Origin: Gymnorhina tibicen
Lineage: Eukaryota; Chordata; Aves; Passeriformes; Artamidae
Reading direction: 5' to 3'
Length of the DNA: 64,000 nucleotides
Assembly (NCBI GenBank): GCA_013399875.1
Contig: VXAZ01000289.1
Location: forward strand, 579,744-643,743
Position 1 is the stretch's first letter. Each line of letters begins with the position of its first letter. The notes beneath the pieces are model-generated. The model did no database searches and was not told where the DNA came from. It saw nothing but the letters and a program-made list of their open reading frames with translations. Made by a program: the position numbers and the translations under genes. Shown here piece after piece: positions 12,201 to 24,700 of this stretch.

Positions 12201-15200
12201 ACCACCAAAGACTGGCAAGGCAGAATGCAGGCTTTGGGCTAGGGAAAGAGAGAGAACTCCTGAGCATCATCTTTCTAGATTTAAACTTAAGGCTAGTGGG
12301 AGTCATTTTGCTAAGGCAAGGTGTTTGCACGTCCACAACCCGTAGTTGAAGTGTAGAACTTGTACTAACCAGGATCCAGAAAGGGAGGTTCAATTGTGGC
12401 AAATGAGAGGACTCCCCGTGTCCCCTCTTGTAACAACAAGAGGCTGATTCTTTGCTCTGAAAGAATAAGTAAATAAAACCCTGTGTACCTGAATTCACAC
12501 TGCAGTATCATCTATATTCTTCCTTCCATTTGCAAGGGCCACATTTTCCACAATGAATTCATTCTTGGGGTTGTAGAACAATAATGCAGCATTACACACA
12601 CAGGCAGGCACTTTCTTAATAGCTGTCCTGCACTAATTATTTTGTTGAAATACAATCAAGACATTGCTGGGAGGGACTGTTTTAAACTGGAGTCACTTGA
12701 GACTTCTGGTTGTTTCTGGCAACACATTGCCCTGGCTAAGGGAAATGGTCTTGTACAAGCAACCAAAATTAATCATCTGACCACGCCTAAGCTGACCTGA
12801 ACAGGAAGGAAAGATAACCCCCATATAAGCTTGTACAGCAAGTATGTTAGGAGTGGAGGACTTTGCACGGTTTCACGTGATACAGCAACTGGACAAATTC
12901 TGCTAACGGCTCTGAATCTCAAACAGGTTCAGAGGGAAGAAGAAATTAGTTAGAGGCAAGCTGGGGAGCTGGTTCTGAGGAGAAACTCCATAAAAGAAAT
13001 TACAGGATAGGGTTAGGATGTTTCTGCGTGGCAATGTGGGCACAGCCCTGGTGGGCAGCATACATGATGTTAAATCAACAAATTTTGAAAAAACATGAAA
13101 TGTAATTGCACTGCATCCAGAACCATCTTAGTTCAGTGGGTACTGCCTGTGACTTCCCAGGTACCATTTGTGTAAGAGGTCTGAACCTGCTCCAAATCCA
13201 TCACACACCTGTGTGTATGCATGCAGCCGTCATTTTACAGACTGTAACCAGCTACCAGAAGCCCCAAACGACCAAATTCCTTTCTTCCCTTGTCTATGCA
13301 ATCTTCCAGGAGGGGAGGGGATGGCAGGGGTGGAAGGGACAGGAATGTGTGTGGGTAATGGCAGCACTATTTATGAAGTCCTAAAAACAGACTAACTCTC
13401 TGCATGGGTACTCACTGATGAAAAAAAACAACCCACAACTGCCTGCTCTGCCTCATAACAAGACAGACGTTCACATAAAACAAAACACACATTTAGATTT
13501 TTGGCTCAATATTCTTGTCTCTGAATTGTTGCTCTGCATATCAACAAACGATCCTTTGTTTTGAGAAAGCCTTACCAGCCACAAGTTTCCCAAGAGAGGG
13601 ACACTACATCCTCAGGCACTGACAGGCTTGCCCGGTTAAAAGTAACCAGCATGTATGGGATAGATGGCACAAATCCAGGCCCAAGTATAGAGGAATCACA
13701 AGAATACTGGCCAAGAGAGAGTTGAAGTTAAGAAGGTATCTGGATACACAAATGACAGGAAAGTACTGGACACACTTATCCTACAACCCTGCTATGCTGC
13801 CTTGCGTGCCAGCTTGTTGACATTTATGTGGCTATTAAAAAAAGAGAGAACAACCACAAACAAGACACTATGCAAAACTTTTTTTCTAAAAGTACAATGT
13901 TAAGGAACATTGGACACAGAGGTATCCAAGTTAGTCTTAAAGCAATCAGCCTCACATTGAGAGTTACTGGCTAACAATTCTCAGTCAACAGTAGCTAAAA
14001 ACATTCAATTCCAAGCACCTAGAGCATGGGAAAGACTGCAGTCTATTTAAAAGTCAGGAATATCAAAAAGCTGCAGTAGAAACAGAAGTCTGAACTTGGC
14101 AAGTAAATGCCTTTTCCACTCCTTTTTAGACAAACTTCCTTGATAGAAGTTGTCTATTTAAAAGGAATTGTATTTTGCATTTAAGCATCCTATTAAATTC
14201 TTAACTGAGCTAAATATGGTTAAAACTTTTTTATAAAATACAAGAATATAGTAACTGTTTTTTTCATGAAGTCTGTTGACAGCCTAGAGAAACAGCACTT
14301 ACATTATAGTTTTCAAACAGTAAATAAAGTCTCTAAAAGCAAATTTATTTCATGTTTTCTCTGTCAACTAGAAAAGTATCAACTAAATGTTAATGGCATT
14401 TATCCTGCTTATTTGGTCACCATCAGATTTGAAGGAATACAGCTGCACCCATTTTTCCCGTATGTTTTATACCAGTGTCTCCCTTAATGTTTTCTTCCTC
14501 TCACCATACAAAACTTCCACCAACTGCTGGAGAAGCTCCCCAACTGCATTTGACACTAACAGGAACTTTCTCATCAGACTGTCTACAACCTTTAGCCCGT
14601 GTTCCCAGTTGTCTCAGGGGGCAAAGGGAGTGGGCAGCTGCTCAGAAAGCTTGTAACTTACAGAACATTGTGAAAGAAACATGAAGGGAATTAGAGTCAA
14701 CAAATTAGGTATGAAGATTTTAAGCACAGTGCCTGAAGAAACAGCTCATTTTTAGTCTGGTAACAACCTCAAACATTACATAAGTGTATTTATACATCAC
14801 CCTGGAAAGCCTACAGTTCCTGTGGTAAAAGGGCACTTGACCTCCACGGTTTGCTGCTTACAAACAACAGTTTGTATCAAGCAGAGTATCCCATCTTAGA
14901 TGCCCTTAAACCAATTTGAAAACTTATTAAAGCAGCATTGCAATTATGTGAAAAGTAGGTGGAGAAAGACCCAGAAAAAAAAGCTTCAAAGGTTTTCAAT
15001 GAACTTCCAAGTGGCACTTCCAAGAATCGGCACGTCTGTTCCATACTGTGAAATAGTTTTCCAACTGTTTCTCCTTTGCCCAGTATTTTTCCAAACTGAC
15101 TAGTACAGCCAAGCACAGCTAGGCAACTCAGAAGAGAGCACAGTGAAAGACATTTCAACAGAACCCTGGGTTCATGACCTATTTTATGTAATGGAAATCT

Positions 15201-18200
15201 ACTTAAATATGATTCTAATGCAGATATAAGAACTCTTCACGTTGAGACGATATCGACCTATGTGTGGCTCTCTTATGTGCCAGTAAGGCTTGTACACCAA
15301 TTTCTTCCGGAAGCCCCTTCAACAAATAGAGGCTCAAAATTCAGAACACAAAAGCCAGTTTTCTGCTGCTTTATTGTTTTCAGTCTCTCCTGACCCTACT
15401 GCTTCTCAAACTAGCTCAGCTTTTCAATGACATGAGAACTAGAAGGAACTAGAGCAATGTACTAAGGTTCCAGGACCAATGTCCCAAAACCAAAGCAGGC
15501 CCCCAGTACTCCTCTAAACCTCCACCTCCAAAGACTTTCTTTCATGGTATGGAAGAATCTCATCTCTGCTCTGCTATAGGTTGCTGCTATTAAAAAAAAA
15601 AAAAAATTCTAGCTCTGCAAGAGCTCTTTATTACTTTGCTGATGTCTCCTTATCAAAGCCACTTGCAGATGAAAATGTCTGGTCTGCCCCAGGAAAAACA
15701 AAGCCTAGGAGAATTTATCTAAATTTGAGCTTGTTGTTATGAAGCTGAAACTTTCACAAGTTCAATAAATACAGGCTTTGTCTCAGCTAGTATCACACCA
15801 CAACCTCCTTCTGCCTTGGAAAAACCAGGAAGGTAGAGGTTGAAAACTCCCTGTACAAAGTACACACGTAAAAGTAGAAGAAAACAGGCTGCACTCCTCC
15901 CCAGTGCCTGACAGCTGGATCCACTGATCATTAAAAACAGGGGAGAGAGCAAAGCCAGGAAAGGCAGTTACTGAAAATGAAGGATGGAAAACCAGAGGCT
16001 TAGGTGGGAAGAGCAAGAAAGAGCATCCAGGACCAAGGACTCCTAGGGAAAGGCATTCTTGTACTTGTCTGGCTTAGGGACAGCCCCCCATTAGTATGGG
16101 GACTCACCCAGGACAGCGGCCTTGTAAATTGCTTTGTATCAGCAACGAGTGGGAACCATGTCTCTCAGACTAAAAGCAGCTTTTGGGGGGTGAAATTTGG
16201 TGTGATTCAACTTCATTGAAGTTTCAAACAGTGAAAGTTTAAGATAGGGCAGGGACTTCATGGAAAACCAAAATGCAACTAAATGCTTCCCAATGGCCTG
16301 AGAGCTTTGCTGTATAACCTGTTCAGATGGATTCAGTTTGTAGAATTGAAGTTTTATTATTAAGCGCATCTGCTAGCAAACAGAAACACACAAATCTGAT
16401 GTGAAAATAAAACAGTAGCCTATCTATTCCTTCCACTGTGGCTGCTGTATTTGTTTTCTCTCTTTGGACAAACACTCACCCAAACTTGGGACAATTCCAG
16501 CTGGTTACATCAGCAGTTCATACAGCAGTAGTTACAGGTAAAAACTAGTCTTCATATTACTCTATGGACTTTATTCCCTTCTAAATCTGCAGCATTAGAG
16601 ACAACCTTATATGTTATTAAATCTATAGCATCTGAAAAAGAAAATTGAGATGCTTTTATTTTTCATCTTCAGAACAAATTCAATAACTCAGACTTCCACA
16701 GGGCATCTAATTATAACACAGATTTTCAGAGACATCGAATTATCACCGACTTTGCAGTTAACACTACAGGCCAGTGACAAACGACGTAGGAGTACCTGTT
16801 AACACAATTTAACAAAACCAGTCAAGTCCCAAAGCAAAGAGGGATTCAAAGCCTTTCAGATGACAAGAAATAGTGGCCAGCTGGCAACACTAAGAGATTT
16901 AATGAATACAACAGCATTCAGCGGTAATTTGAAAACTGTCTGCTTGGGTAAGGCTGAGTTATTAAAGAAATCTCCATTTACAAACAGTGTTGATGGGATT
17001 TAAACAGCCTGTGTAAGAAGGATTAAAAGTCAATTGAAAAGTCTGTACAGATAAGAAAGCAAAAAGAAACAGTGCCCTCGAATTCTGTACATAGTGATTA
17101 ACCTTATCTCCGTCTCCTGGCACACAGCAGGGGTAAAACAGGCTGCCTTATGCATAGCTGGTGAGGTGGGCTTTGCATTAGGGCTAATTAATGTTTGTAC
17201 AGTGCTTTGAGCTCTACTGTCCCTTCACTCTCCCCCTGTTTTTTCAAACTGTATACTAAAAATCATCATTTACCATCCCACCAGTTACCTTTAACAGATA
17301 CCAAAGAGACACACAAATTGCAAGAGTCTGTCCAGGCATGCTATAATGATCAGGTTTTTCCTTCCTTTATGTAATTGATGATCTTGCTGTTCTCTGTTAG
17401 ACTTTTATAACGGTACACCTTCAATATAAACTAGTGTAAATATTGACAATGGAGATTGGCAAGTGGGGATTTCTGGGAGAAGGAGGAGGGAGATGAGAAC
17501 TTGTTTTTAGGGGTTTTTTACTCTTGCCTCCAGAATATCCTGTAAATTCCGCTTTACACAAAACTTACCATGGTTTTTAATTTATGTATCACTTCTTAGA
17601 TTAAGACAACAGACAGAAACACAAAGCTAGTTCTTTTCAGTCCTTAATCCCTCCCCTATCCTTTCTCATCTTCTCATCCCATCCAAAATCCAGCCTATTC
17701 TGGTAACATAAGTTGCCTATTTCTGACGTGCCTTTTGTAAAATGGCCAAAGCCACAGAGCATTTAAGGTGAAAATGTACAATGCCACGTCTTGTCTTGGT
17801 TTCCCTTGCCTGTAACATAGCCTAACATTTGATTTGCTTCCTTTGGTCTTGTCCAGGATACAATAAGAGCTTTATTAAAAAGCTCTGTAAGAATCTGGGC
17901 CATTGATTTGAACAAAGACTATTTAGCCATGACACACAGCACCAAAGAGAGCTGCTCGACACGCCAGCTCTGGAAGCAGCATTGCCCCTTCAGCACAGGG
18001 CTCTTAACGGGAGCGCAGTGCTTGGCAGCAAAGCTGGACAGCTTCTGGGACCCGAGGTTATCTCCTGGCACAGTCCTTCACCTCATTATACTGGCCTGTC
18101 AGAGCTCGTTCAGGTGTGTCCAATGCTGCACCACAAAACATGATGTAAACATATTCCAATTACTTATCTGGGATATTTATCAGCCTATGTTTTTTCCAAG

Positions 18201-18910
18201 GCATTGCAGAAACCATTATGTAAACATAACCAGAATATTACTTGCAGAAGGGGACAGCTATTCCACTGGGAAGTAATATTTAAGAAAGAAACAAATAAAC
18301 AAACCACTTGTGAGTACACTGCCTCCACACAGATCTAGTGTGGAAATGAAGAACATCAATATACAATTGCCCTAGGGAGATTCAATTAGCTTATATTCAA
18401 TCAGCTGTATCTGTATAAACCTGTATAAAAAATCCTGTAGGAAATACACTTTTTTATTTAATAAGTATGGTTTTATCCTTCAGAGTAAGACGTATATTTT
18501 CATTCAAAACACATTTGTGACTATTCATTTTGCAGCAATGTTTTCATTGTCCAGTCCTTACTCTGGATGACATACCCAGGGAATCCTCACTGAGGAGAAA
18601 GAAATAAATTTAGCAACACCAATTTCTTGTTAAAGCTCATCACCCTTTTATGTAGTTCCTACTGAAAAAGGAGGGTTTCTTGGTACTTTCTTCTGTTTGG
18701 GCTGCAAAGTCAGCATAGGTAAGATAGCCAGGTCTCCCTATTTGTTAGGGTTCCTACCATCTTAGTATGACACAAAAAAGGATTGCCATTCTGTAAGGGC
18801 TGTGAAAGATGAGGTGAACCTTAAAAACTTAAAAACCACCTTGCATCTGAATGTAGTCAGGCAGCTGCCTCACTGAAACATCAAGAGTATCAGTCACAGG
18901 TCCCCTGCCT

Positions 18911-19190
18911 CAATGCACGTACCTAAGAGGATTATGATCTAAAAACGTGCAGTTTGGCTCCTTCCCTGTAACCTCATGATGTTATTTGGGCATTTATGAA
19001 TAGCCAGATCTCCATGCAGCCGAGCTGCTAATAACATGGCACGTACCAATCACACTGCAAAGCAAGTGACCTCACCTAGGCAGCTTGTGTAAACACGGCA
19101 CAGCCACAGAAATATGACAAGCCTCTGAGCATGCTTAAGGTTATTCCATGAAGAATGTTTACTGTGTTGCCTGGAAACACATAAATAGGG
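18911..19190. promoter_or_regulatory. Candidate intronic regulatory element
   Basis: In CpG-poor surroundings, the 9-base word GCACGTACC occurs twice in direct orientation (18915-18923 and 19039-19047). The core also occurs once inverted as ACGTGC (18945-18950). Downstream are a nuclear-receptor-like TGACCTCACCT word and an imperfect RFX X-box, GTTGCCTGGAAAC (19166-19178). Retained CpGs in an intron-like context hint at constraint. This is motif reading only, and each motif alone is common by chance. Confidence 0.25.
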
Positions 19191-21571
19191 CTTTTGGGGG
19201 CTCCCCCCCAATTTTTCATGAAGAAAATTTAGACCAAGAATTCCTTCAAAAAAGGGGCTTGCTATTGTGGTAATTTAGCATACCATATTCTGAAGATTAA
19301 CTTTTCTAAACAGCATTTCCAAACCCAGCAATCTTCCTTTCTGAACACCTATTCCCATTAGGAAGTATTCTGCTGCTATACCCAAGACCTGATGGCACTT
19401 TCGGTGGCCTATTTGAACAAATGCACACTGCTAGAATTAAGACCACTTCTCCCCAAAAATGCATTTTGGAAAAGTACTTTTTAAAGCTTCCTGGACACGA
19501 CAGTGAAGCTGAATTTAAATTCTGAAAGATAAAAAGTCCAAACCCTTTGAAAGAAGCTATAAATATGTGTTACCTTCTTCCTTAAATCAATAGATATTAC
19601 TTACTTGTTGGCAAACTGGTTGGAAAATTAAGTCTTTGGTTATTCACAAAGTCTACCATTTAAAACCAAGAATGGGTAGATTCAACTGTCTTATGGTCTC
19701 ATGGAAAAACAGCTAAACCCTAGTTCTGCCCAGATTAGAAGAGGGCAAATCCTATTTACCAGCATTTAATCTCCCCTATACTACATATTCCATTATTAAT
19801 ACTTAAAAACAGAACTCTATTTCATGTGGAGCAGTGTTATAGAACAGAAATTCCATCAGAGTAAATATGAAGATCACTCTATACGAAATTTCTGGTTTGC
19901 AAAATATTTACCAAATAATCCTGTAAGAAAACAAAGTTTGTTTTTTAAATATCATATTTCATTGTATCAACTAAACCAGTTGGAAAACTACAGGGGGCAA
20001 GATCTACTTCAGATCAGGCTTAGAAGCTTATCTACTTTTATCAAGTGTATGAGCTCATCCAAGAGAAGCAAGCACCTCTCCCAACAAGTCTGATTTGCTG
20101 TTATAACAGCTACAACACTATTTTTATTCAAAAAAGAAAGAACAAGTTTAGAACATTTGCTAAATGTTTTTAATTGGGTTTTTTCCTCCTCATCTAAAGA
20201 GCAAATAATTCTTTTCTTAAAGGCTCCACTGCTACAAATACCAGAGCAGGAGAAGAAATACTGGTCAGACAACTTATTTTAGAGATATATACTCTGCATT
20301 ATGTGGGATTTCAAAGAAAAATTATATGATAAAGAGGTTTAGCCAACAGCTTTGATGTTTTTTGATGCAACTTTGTAAAATGAGCAGCTATTTATTTTCA
20401 ATATATAGTATTGAACTCTGCCTGGCTTACCTGATGGGTGCAAAAACTAATGGACAAGTGACAGAAGATTATTACATATTCTTCAATGTTTTAATCTTCA
20501 TGACCACTATGAGAAATACACCCGAAAGAAATTTGTACAGCACACCGTGCAGAATACATAGGAAACAGTCACAAGGAAATTACAAAATTATCCCAGCTGT
20601 AGAAAAAGGACAGATGGGATCCCTGAAAGCCTACTCAAGACCAACCTCCTGGTTCAGCAGAATCAACTACAGCTTTGTCATCCCGACAGATGTTTGCTTA
20701 ACCTGTTTGAAGGCTTCTAGTGACAGAAGTGCCATGAGTCCTTAAGTAAAGGAGTGCTCAAGTAACCTTATTAAGATCTATATTTTACCTGGTACCATTA
20801 TGTTAATGAATCTGTGAATATAGAATGACTCTTCAGTGTTATAAAGAAATAATTTATCTTCTCTAACTGCTGAATAATTTAACACATCACCAGTTCTCAA
20901 AGAACATATTGCTAAGAAAGACTTCTATTATGTTCTTGCAATGTGACTCAGCTGCACAATTGTCTTTTTATCTAGATATAAAGCAAAACAAACTCAAGTC
21001 GAGAAGCAAACAGTATCAAATATAATGCATGACAGAGTAGAGCTGACAGCAGGTATTTCAACTTAAGTGTGGCTCAAAGCATTGTTGTTCTCAATTCTTT
21101 TATGACTACAGTAGATTTGTGACTGAGAAACAGAGGGACAAGGATAAATAATAGGGTGATTTAAAAATTCTGAAGAATTGTTTTGTGACAAACTTTCCAG
21201 AGTAGGGGAAAGAAGCTCCTAGGAAGAGCAGCAGGATGGGGGATTATGGAAGAGAGGTGCATTCCTACTCTATAATGTAATCAGTTGCAGTACACCACTG
21301 GCAAGAGTGGTTCAAAAGGCTCAGATGCCATCTCTATTCAACCCCACTTTGGCGCAAGCTCTTGCTAATTTTTGACGATTTCTTGTTCTTCTCCATCAGC
21401 CCCACTATTAGTTACTCTATCAGGGAGAGGTTTCTTCTTCAGAGACAGGTAAGTAATGACCTTGGATAGCAAGTTTGTTACTTCATCTTTGCCTCAGAAG
21501 ATGGGGACAAAACGTTCTACGTGTTCTGTGCAACCTTTGTTACTGAAGGTAACAAGTAGTGGCTAATGTAC

Positions 21572-21792
21572 TGCTGTCTCCTCCAGGCTGAACAAGCCAA
21601 GTGATCTCAGCTCCTCGTAAGGCTTCCCCTCCAGATCCTTCACCGTCCTCATGGCCCTCCTCCAGATGCTCTCTAATAGCTTTATATCCTTCTTGTGTTG
21701 TGGTGCCCCAAACTGCGCACAGGACTCAAGGTGAGGCCGCACCAGCACAGAGTAAAGCGGGACAATCTCCTCCCTTGCCTGGCTGGCCCAGT
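21572..21792 (-). mobile_element. CR1 LINE fragment (end of reverse transcriptase ORF)
   Basis: Translation of the minus strand gives a peptide that includes [20 protein letters not shown], and further on [13 protein letters not shown]. This is the characteristic C-terminal part of the CR1 retrotransposon ORF2 protein. On the plus strand the block order (ctccaggctgaacaagcc, then cttcttgtgttgtggtgccc, then aggtgaggccgcaccagc) is the familiar reverse complement of avian CR1. The element is 5' truncated, as most CR1 copies are. Its typical 3' end with short ATTCTATG-like repeats is not visible at the low-coordinate side, so it appears truncated there too. Ends are approximate. It is a dead copy. 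Confidence 0.9.
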
Positions 21793-24700
21793 GAGTGGTC
21801 CCTCTCTGTGCTTCCTTAGAAGTGGCTTAAGTTCAGAAGGAACTTTCCGCCTGTGCTCTCCTCTATTGTTTCTTTCAGTGGTAATTTACTACAATTATAT
21901 CCCTATTCCCTGCTCACACGAACTCTGCCAACAGAAAGCAATCCTGTCCTACATCCTGGAAGGCCCATGTACTTTTTTCCTCACACAACAGATGTCATCA
22001 CATCAAAGAGCAGAGATGATTATCAGCAAGCCTTTCAAGGCACACACAAAGGGAAACAAAACCACACAGCTGTTTAATAAAAGTCTTGTTGAGGACCCTC
22101 AGTATACTTACAAAAATTCACACCAAAGCAGGTTCAATGAGTCTCCACGCAAGACTTCCCCCAAGTGCATGACGGTCAGATTTCAAAAAACTAGTCACAG
22201 TTGATAAAAGGAAGGAATGCATGGAAACTCTTTTCAAGTTTTCATGGGTAGAGGTAAAACGAAAGTATGGAAGTTCAGACCCCAGCCAGGGTAAGATGTA
22301 GGTGATGGATGGATAACAGTAGGTTTTTGCAGGAGTTTTAGAGAGTCAATGGAAAGGATATTTCTAATGCTATTACAAAGGAAATTCAGGCTAGAAGGAA
22401 AAGGGCTCAAGGACACTTTAAATGTATGCAACAACAAAAATCAATCCTACAGGAAAAAAAGGAGGACACAATGCTGAGTGCAGCACTGAAAGACAGTGGT
22501 GTAGCTGAGATGAGCACCTTTCCCTCCACTGGAGCCTTGGACTACCCTAATTTGTGAACATTTGCATATGTGTGTATACAGTGGCACAGTAAAGACAGGA
22601 AAAGAAGATGGCTGTAAAACCGTAGGTCTCTTAACACCCAATGTCCTTTTCCTTTTATCCTACATGTAACCTAGGACTCCCTCTCTCCTTTCAAGAACTC
22701 CTTAAATAAAAACATTTTGCCTGTAGTCAGGCATACAAGCCCTATTTCCACCTTTATTTGTCAATCAGTGCTAGATTTTCTTCTCTGTTAAACTGGCTTC
22801 TTATTCACCATTATGGCTCAGCTTGAGGCAATGATCAGGCACTGTAGTCTATATGGACTAATTTCCTATGAAAAGTCTTAGAAAGACACTTTTTCCTACT
22901 TTAAAACTTACAACCTCAATGGAGAGCAGCAAAACCAAAACATCACGCTAGAGCAGTTACCACAGTGGAAACAGTCAATGACTACAATGTCTGGGAACTG
23001 TCACAACATAATAACAATAAATTAATACCTAGGGAAAAAGACTAAAACCTATTGTTTGTTGAATTATAATATGAATTAGTATTGCAATCCATGAAGGAAA
23101 AAGAGCCTACATATGTGATCAAATTCAGTGTGAAATCCCTATCTACAAATATCTGATACTTATTATTTATTGTCATCTTTAAATACATTGATCTTATTTA
23201 TCCAACCACTGTACTTATCTGAAACTGAAAGCTTACCTTACCATCAAGAGAGGCAATTCTTTTCCTACAGTTTGTCTCAAAGAGTTCTCTTCTGCTTAAA
23301 AATGTAGTTCGGTTCCATCAGCATTATTTGTTTGCCCTTGCACTATATCTCAATGATTCCATAGGAAATATACTTAGTCCATAAACAAAGATTTTTTTAA
23401 AACAAGTTTTCTACAGCTGTACAGCTGAGCTTGCAAATTCATCCAGGTCCAAAAGTACAAAGTGCACCTCTACAGACCATCAGTGCAAGAACATGTCTGA
23501 ACACAAGCCAGCTTCAGTGCAGAAACCATATAGCTGTGACACTGTTTTCACCATTTCAGAGCTAATAAACTCTGCCTCTTAAAGTGAGAAACAGGTCTAA
23601 TACTTCCTGGAAGACATTCAACTGTAATGAAGGTCAAGTTATATCCCAGATGCATACCTGTAATTTCACTCTGTTCACATCATTAACAACCATACAAAAG
23701 TAGAAATGGTATCAGATTTCAAGCAGCAAAAATGGCTTTGCTGATGCTGCTCAATCCTGGATGATTCCTTCTTACTCTACTGGAGAGTTCATTGACTTAA
23801 CAGTGAGCATTCCTGCAGATATGCTCAGCAGATTGCTGTATTGTGAGAGGAGACAAGATCTGTTGAGAAAGCAGTCTTTCCATGGCCTTAGCTATATGCA
23901 GTGTTTGTAGTTAAACTGCTACTGATTATTTAAAATGGGTTTGCTTAAAGTGACACAAGCTATGTCCATACCTTTTAAAACACTGTTTACAAGTGGCTTA
24001 AACAAGAAAGAGATAAAACCAAATGAAAAAGAAGCTTTTATAACACAGTGTACATTTATTTATATCAGGACTCAAACCAGCTTACACTTTACTGATGGTT
24101 ATGTATGGAAGAGCATTTGCAAAACAGACTACTGACAAAACTATGCAAATATTGTTCTTGCAGTACTGTCAAGTCAGCTTGGGAAAAGCTACTGCTGTGG
24201 TTTCCTTGTGAAAGTGTAAGCACTTTATTATCTGATAAGAGACACTGTAGGAGTATATTATAATAAAGACAGAATTTCAGTTCCAATTCTTCATCCTCAG
24301 AAATTCACTAGGGTAACAAAAGCCCCATGTGACAAAGGTGCAAGTAATTCTGGGCTTTAAACATGAAAACTACAGGTCTGAAGCTTAAGTAGCTGCACTT
24401 GATGCTATCAATACTGGATAAGCCAAGCAAGATTTCAAACTGCGTCCCCTTTTCAGCTTCAGAAAAGAAATGTATGAAAAGCTTAGCTTCCAGAATAGCA
24501 AATTTAAATATGCATAATCTAAATAGCTGCACGTTGCTTGTAATTCAAAATTAGCATACAGTTCTCTGTAACTGGACTCCAAAGATTCTACTGGATTACT
24601 GATGTCAATTTATTGCTGAAATGCTAATTTCAAACAATGAGTATAAATGAGTTTCTTTTCTGTCCTCTCCCATGAATCACTCACTCAGCCATTACCCGGA

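Larger units (their letters stand above)
8193..21571. other. Non-coding stretch with simple repeats, no gene seen
   Basis: Long AT-rich interval without a supportable exon. It holds a T15 run (8736-8750), an 18-base AT dinucleotide tract (9212-9229), a T15 run (10989-11003) and an A15 run (15592-15606). A slightly less AT-rich patch at 10400-10800 has no clear coding pattern. The patch at 18.9-19.2 kb carries several CpG-containing GCACGT words and is listed separately. Confidence 0.55.
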
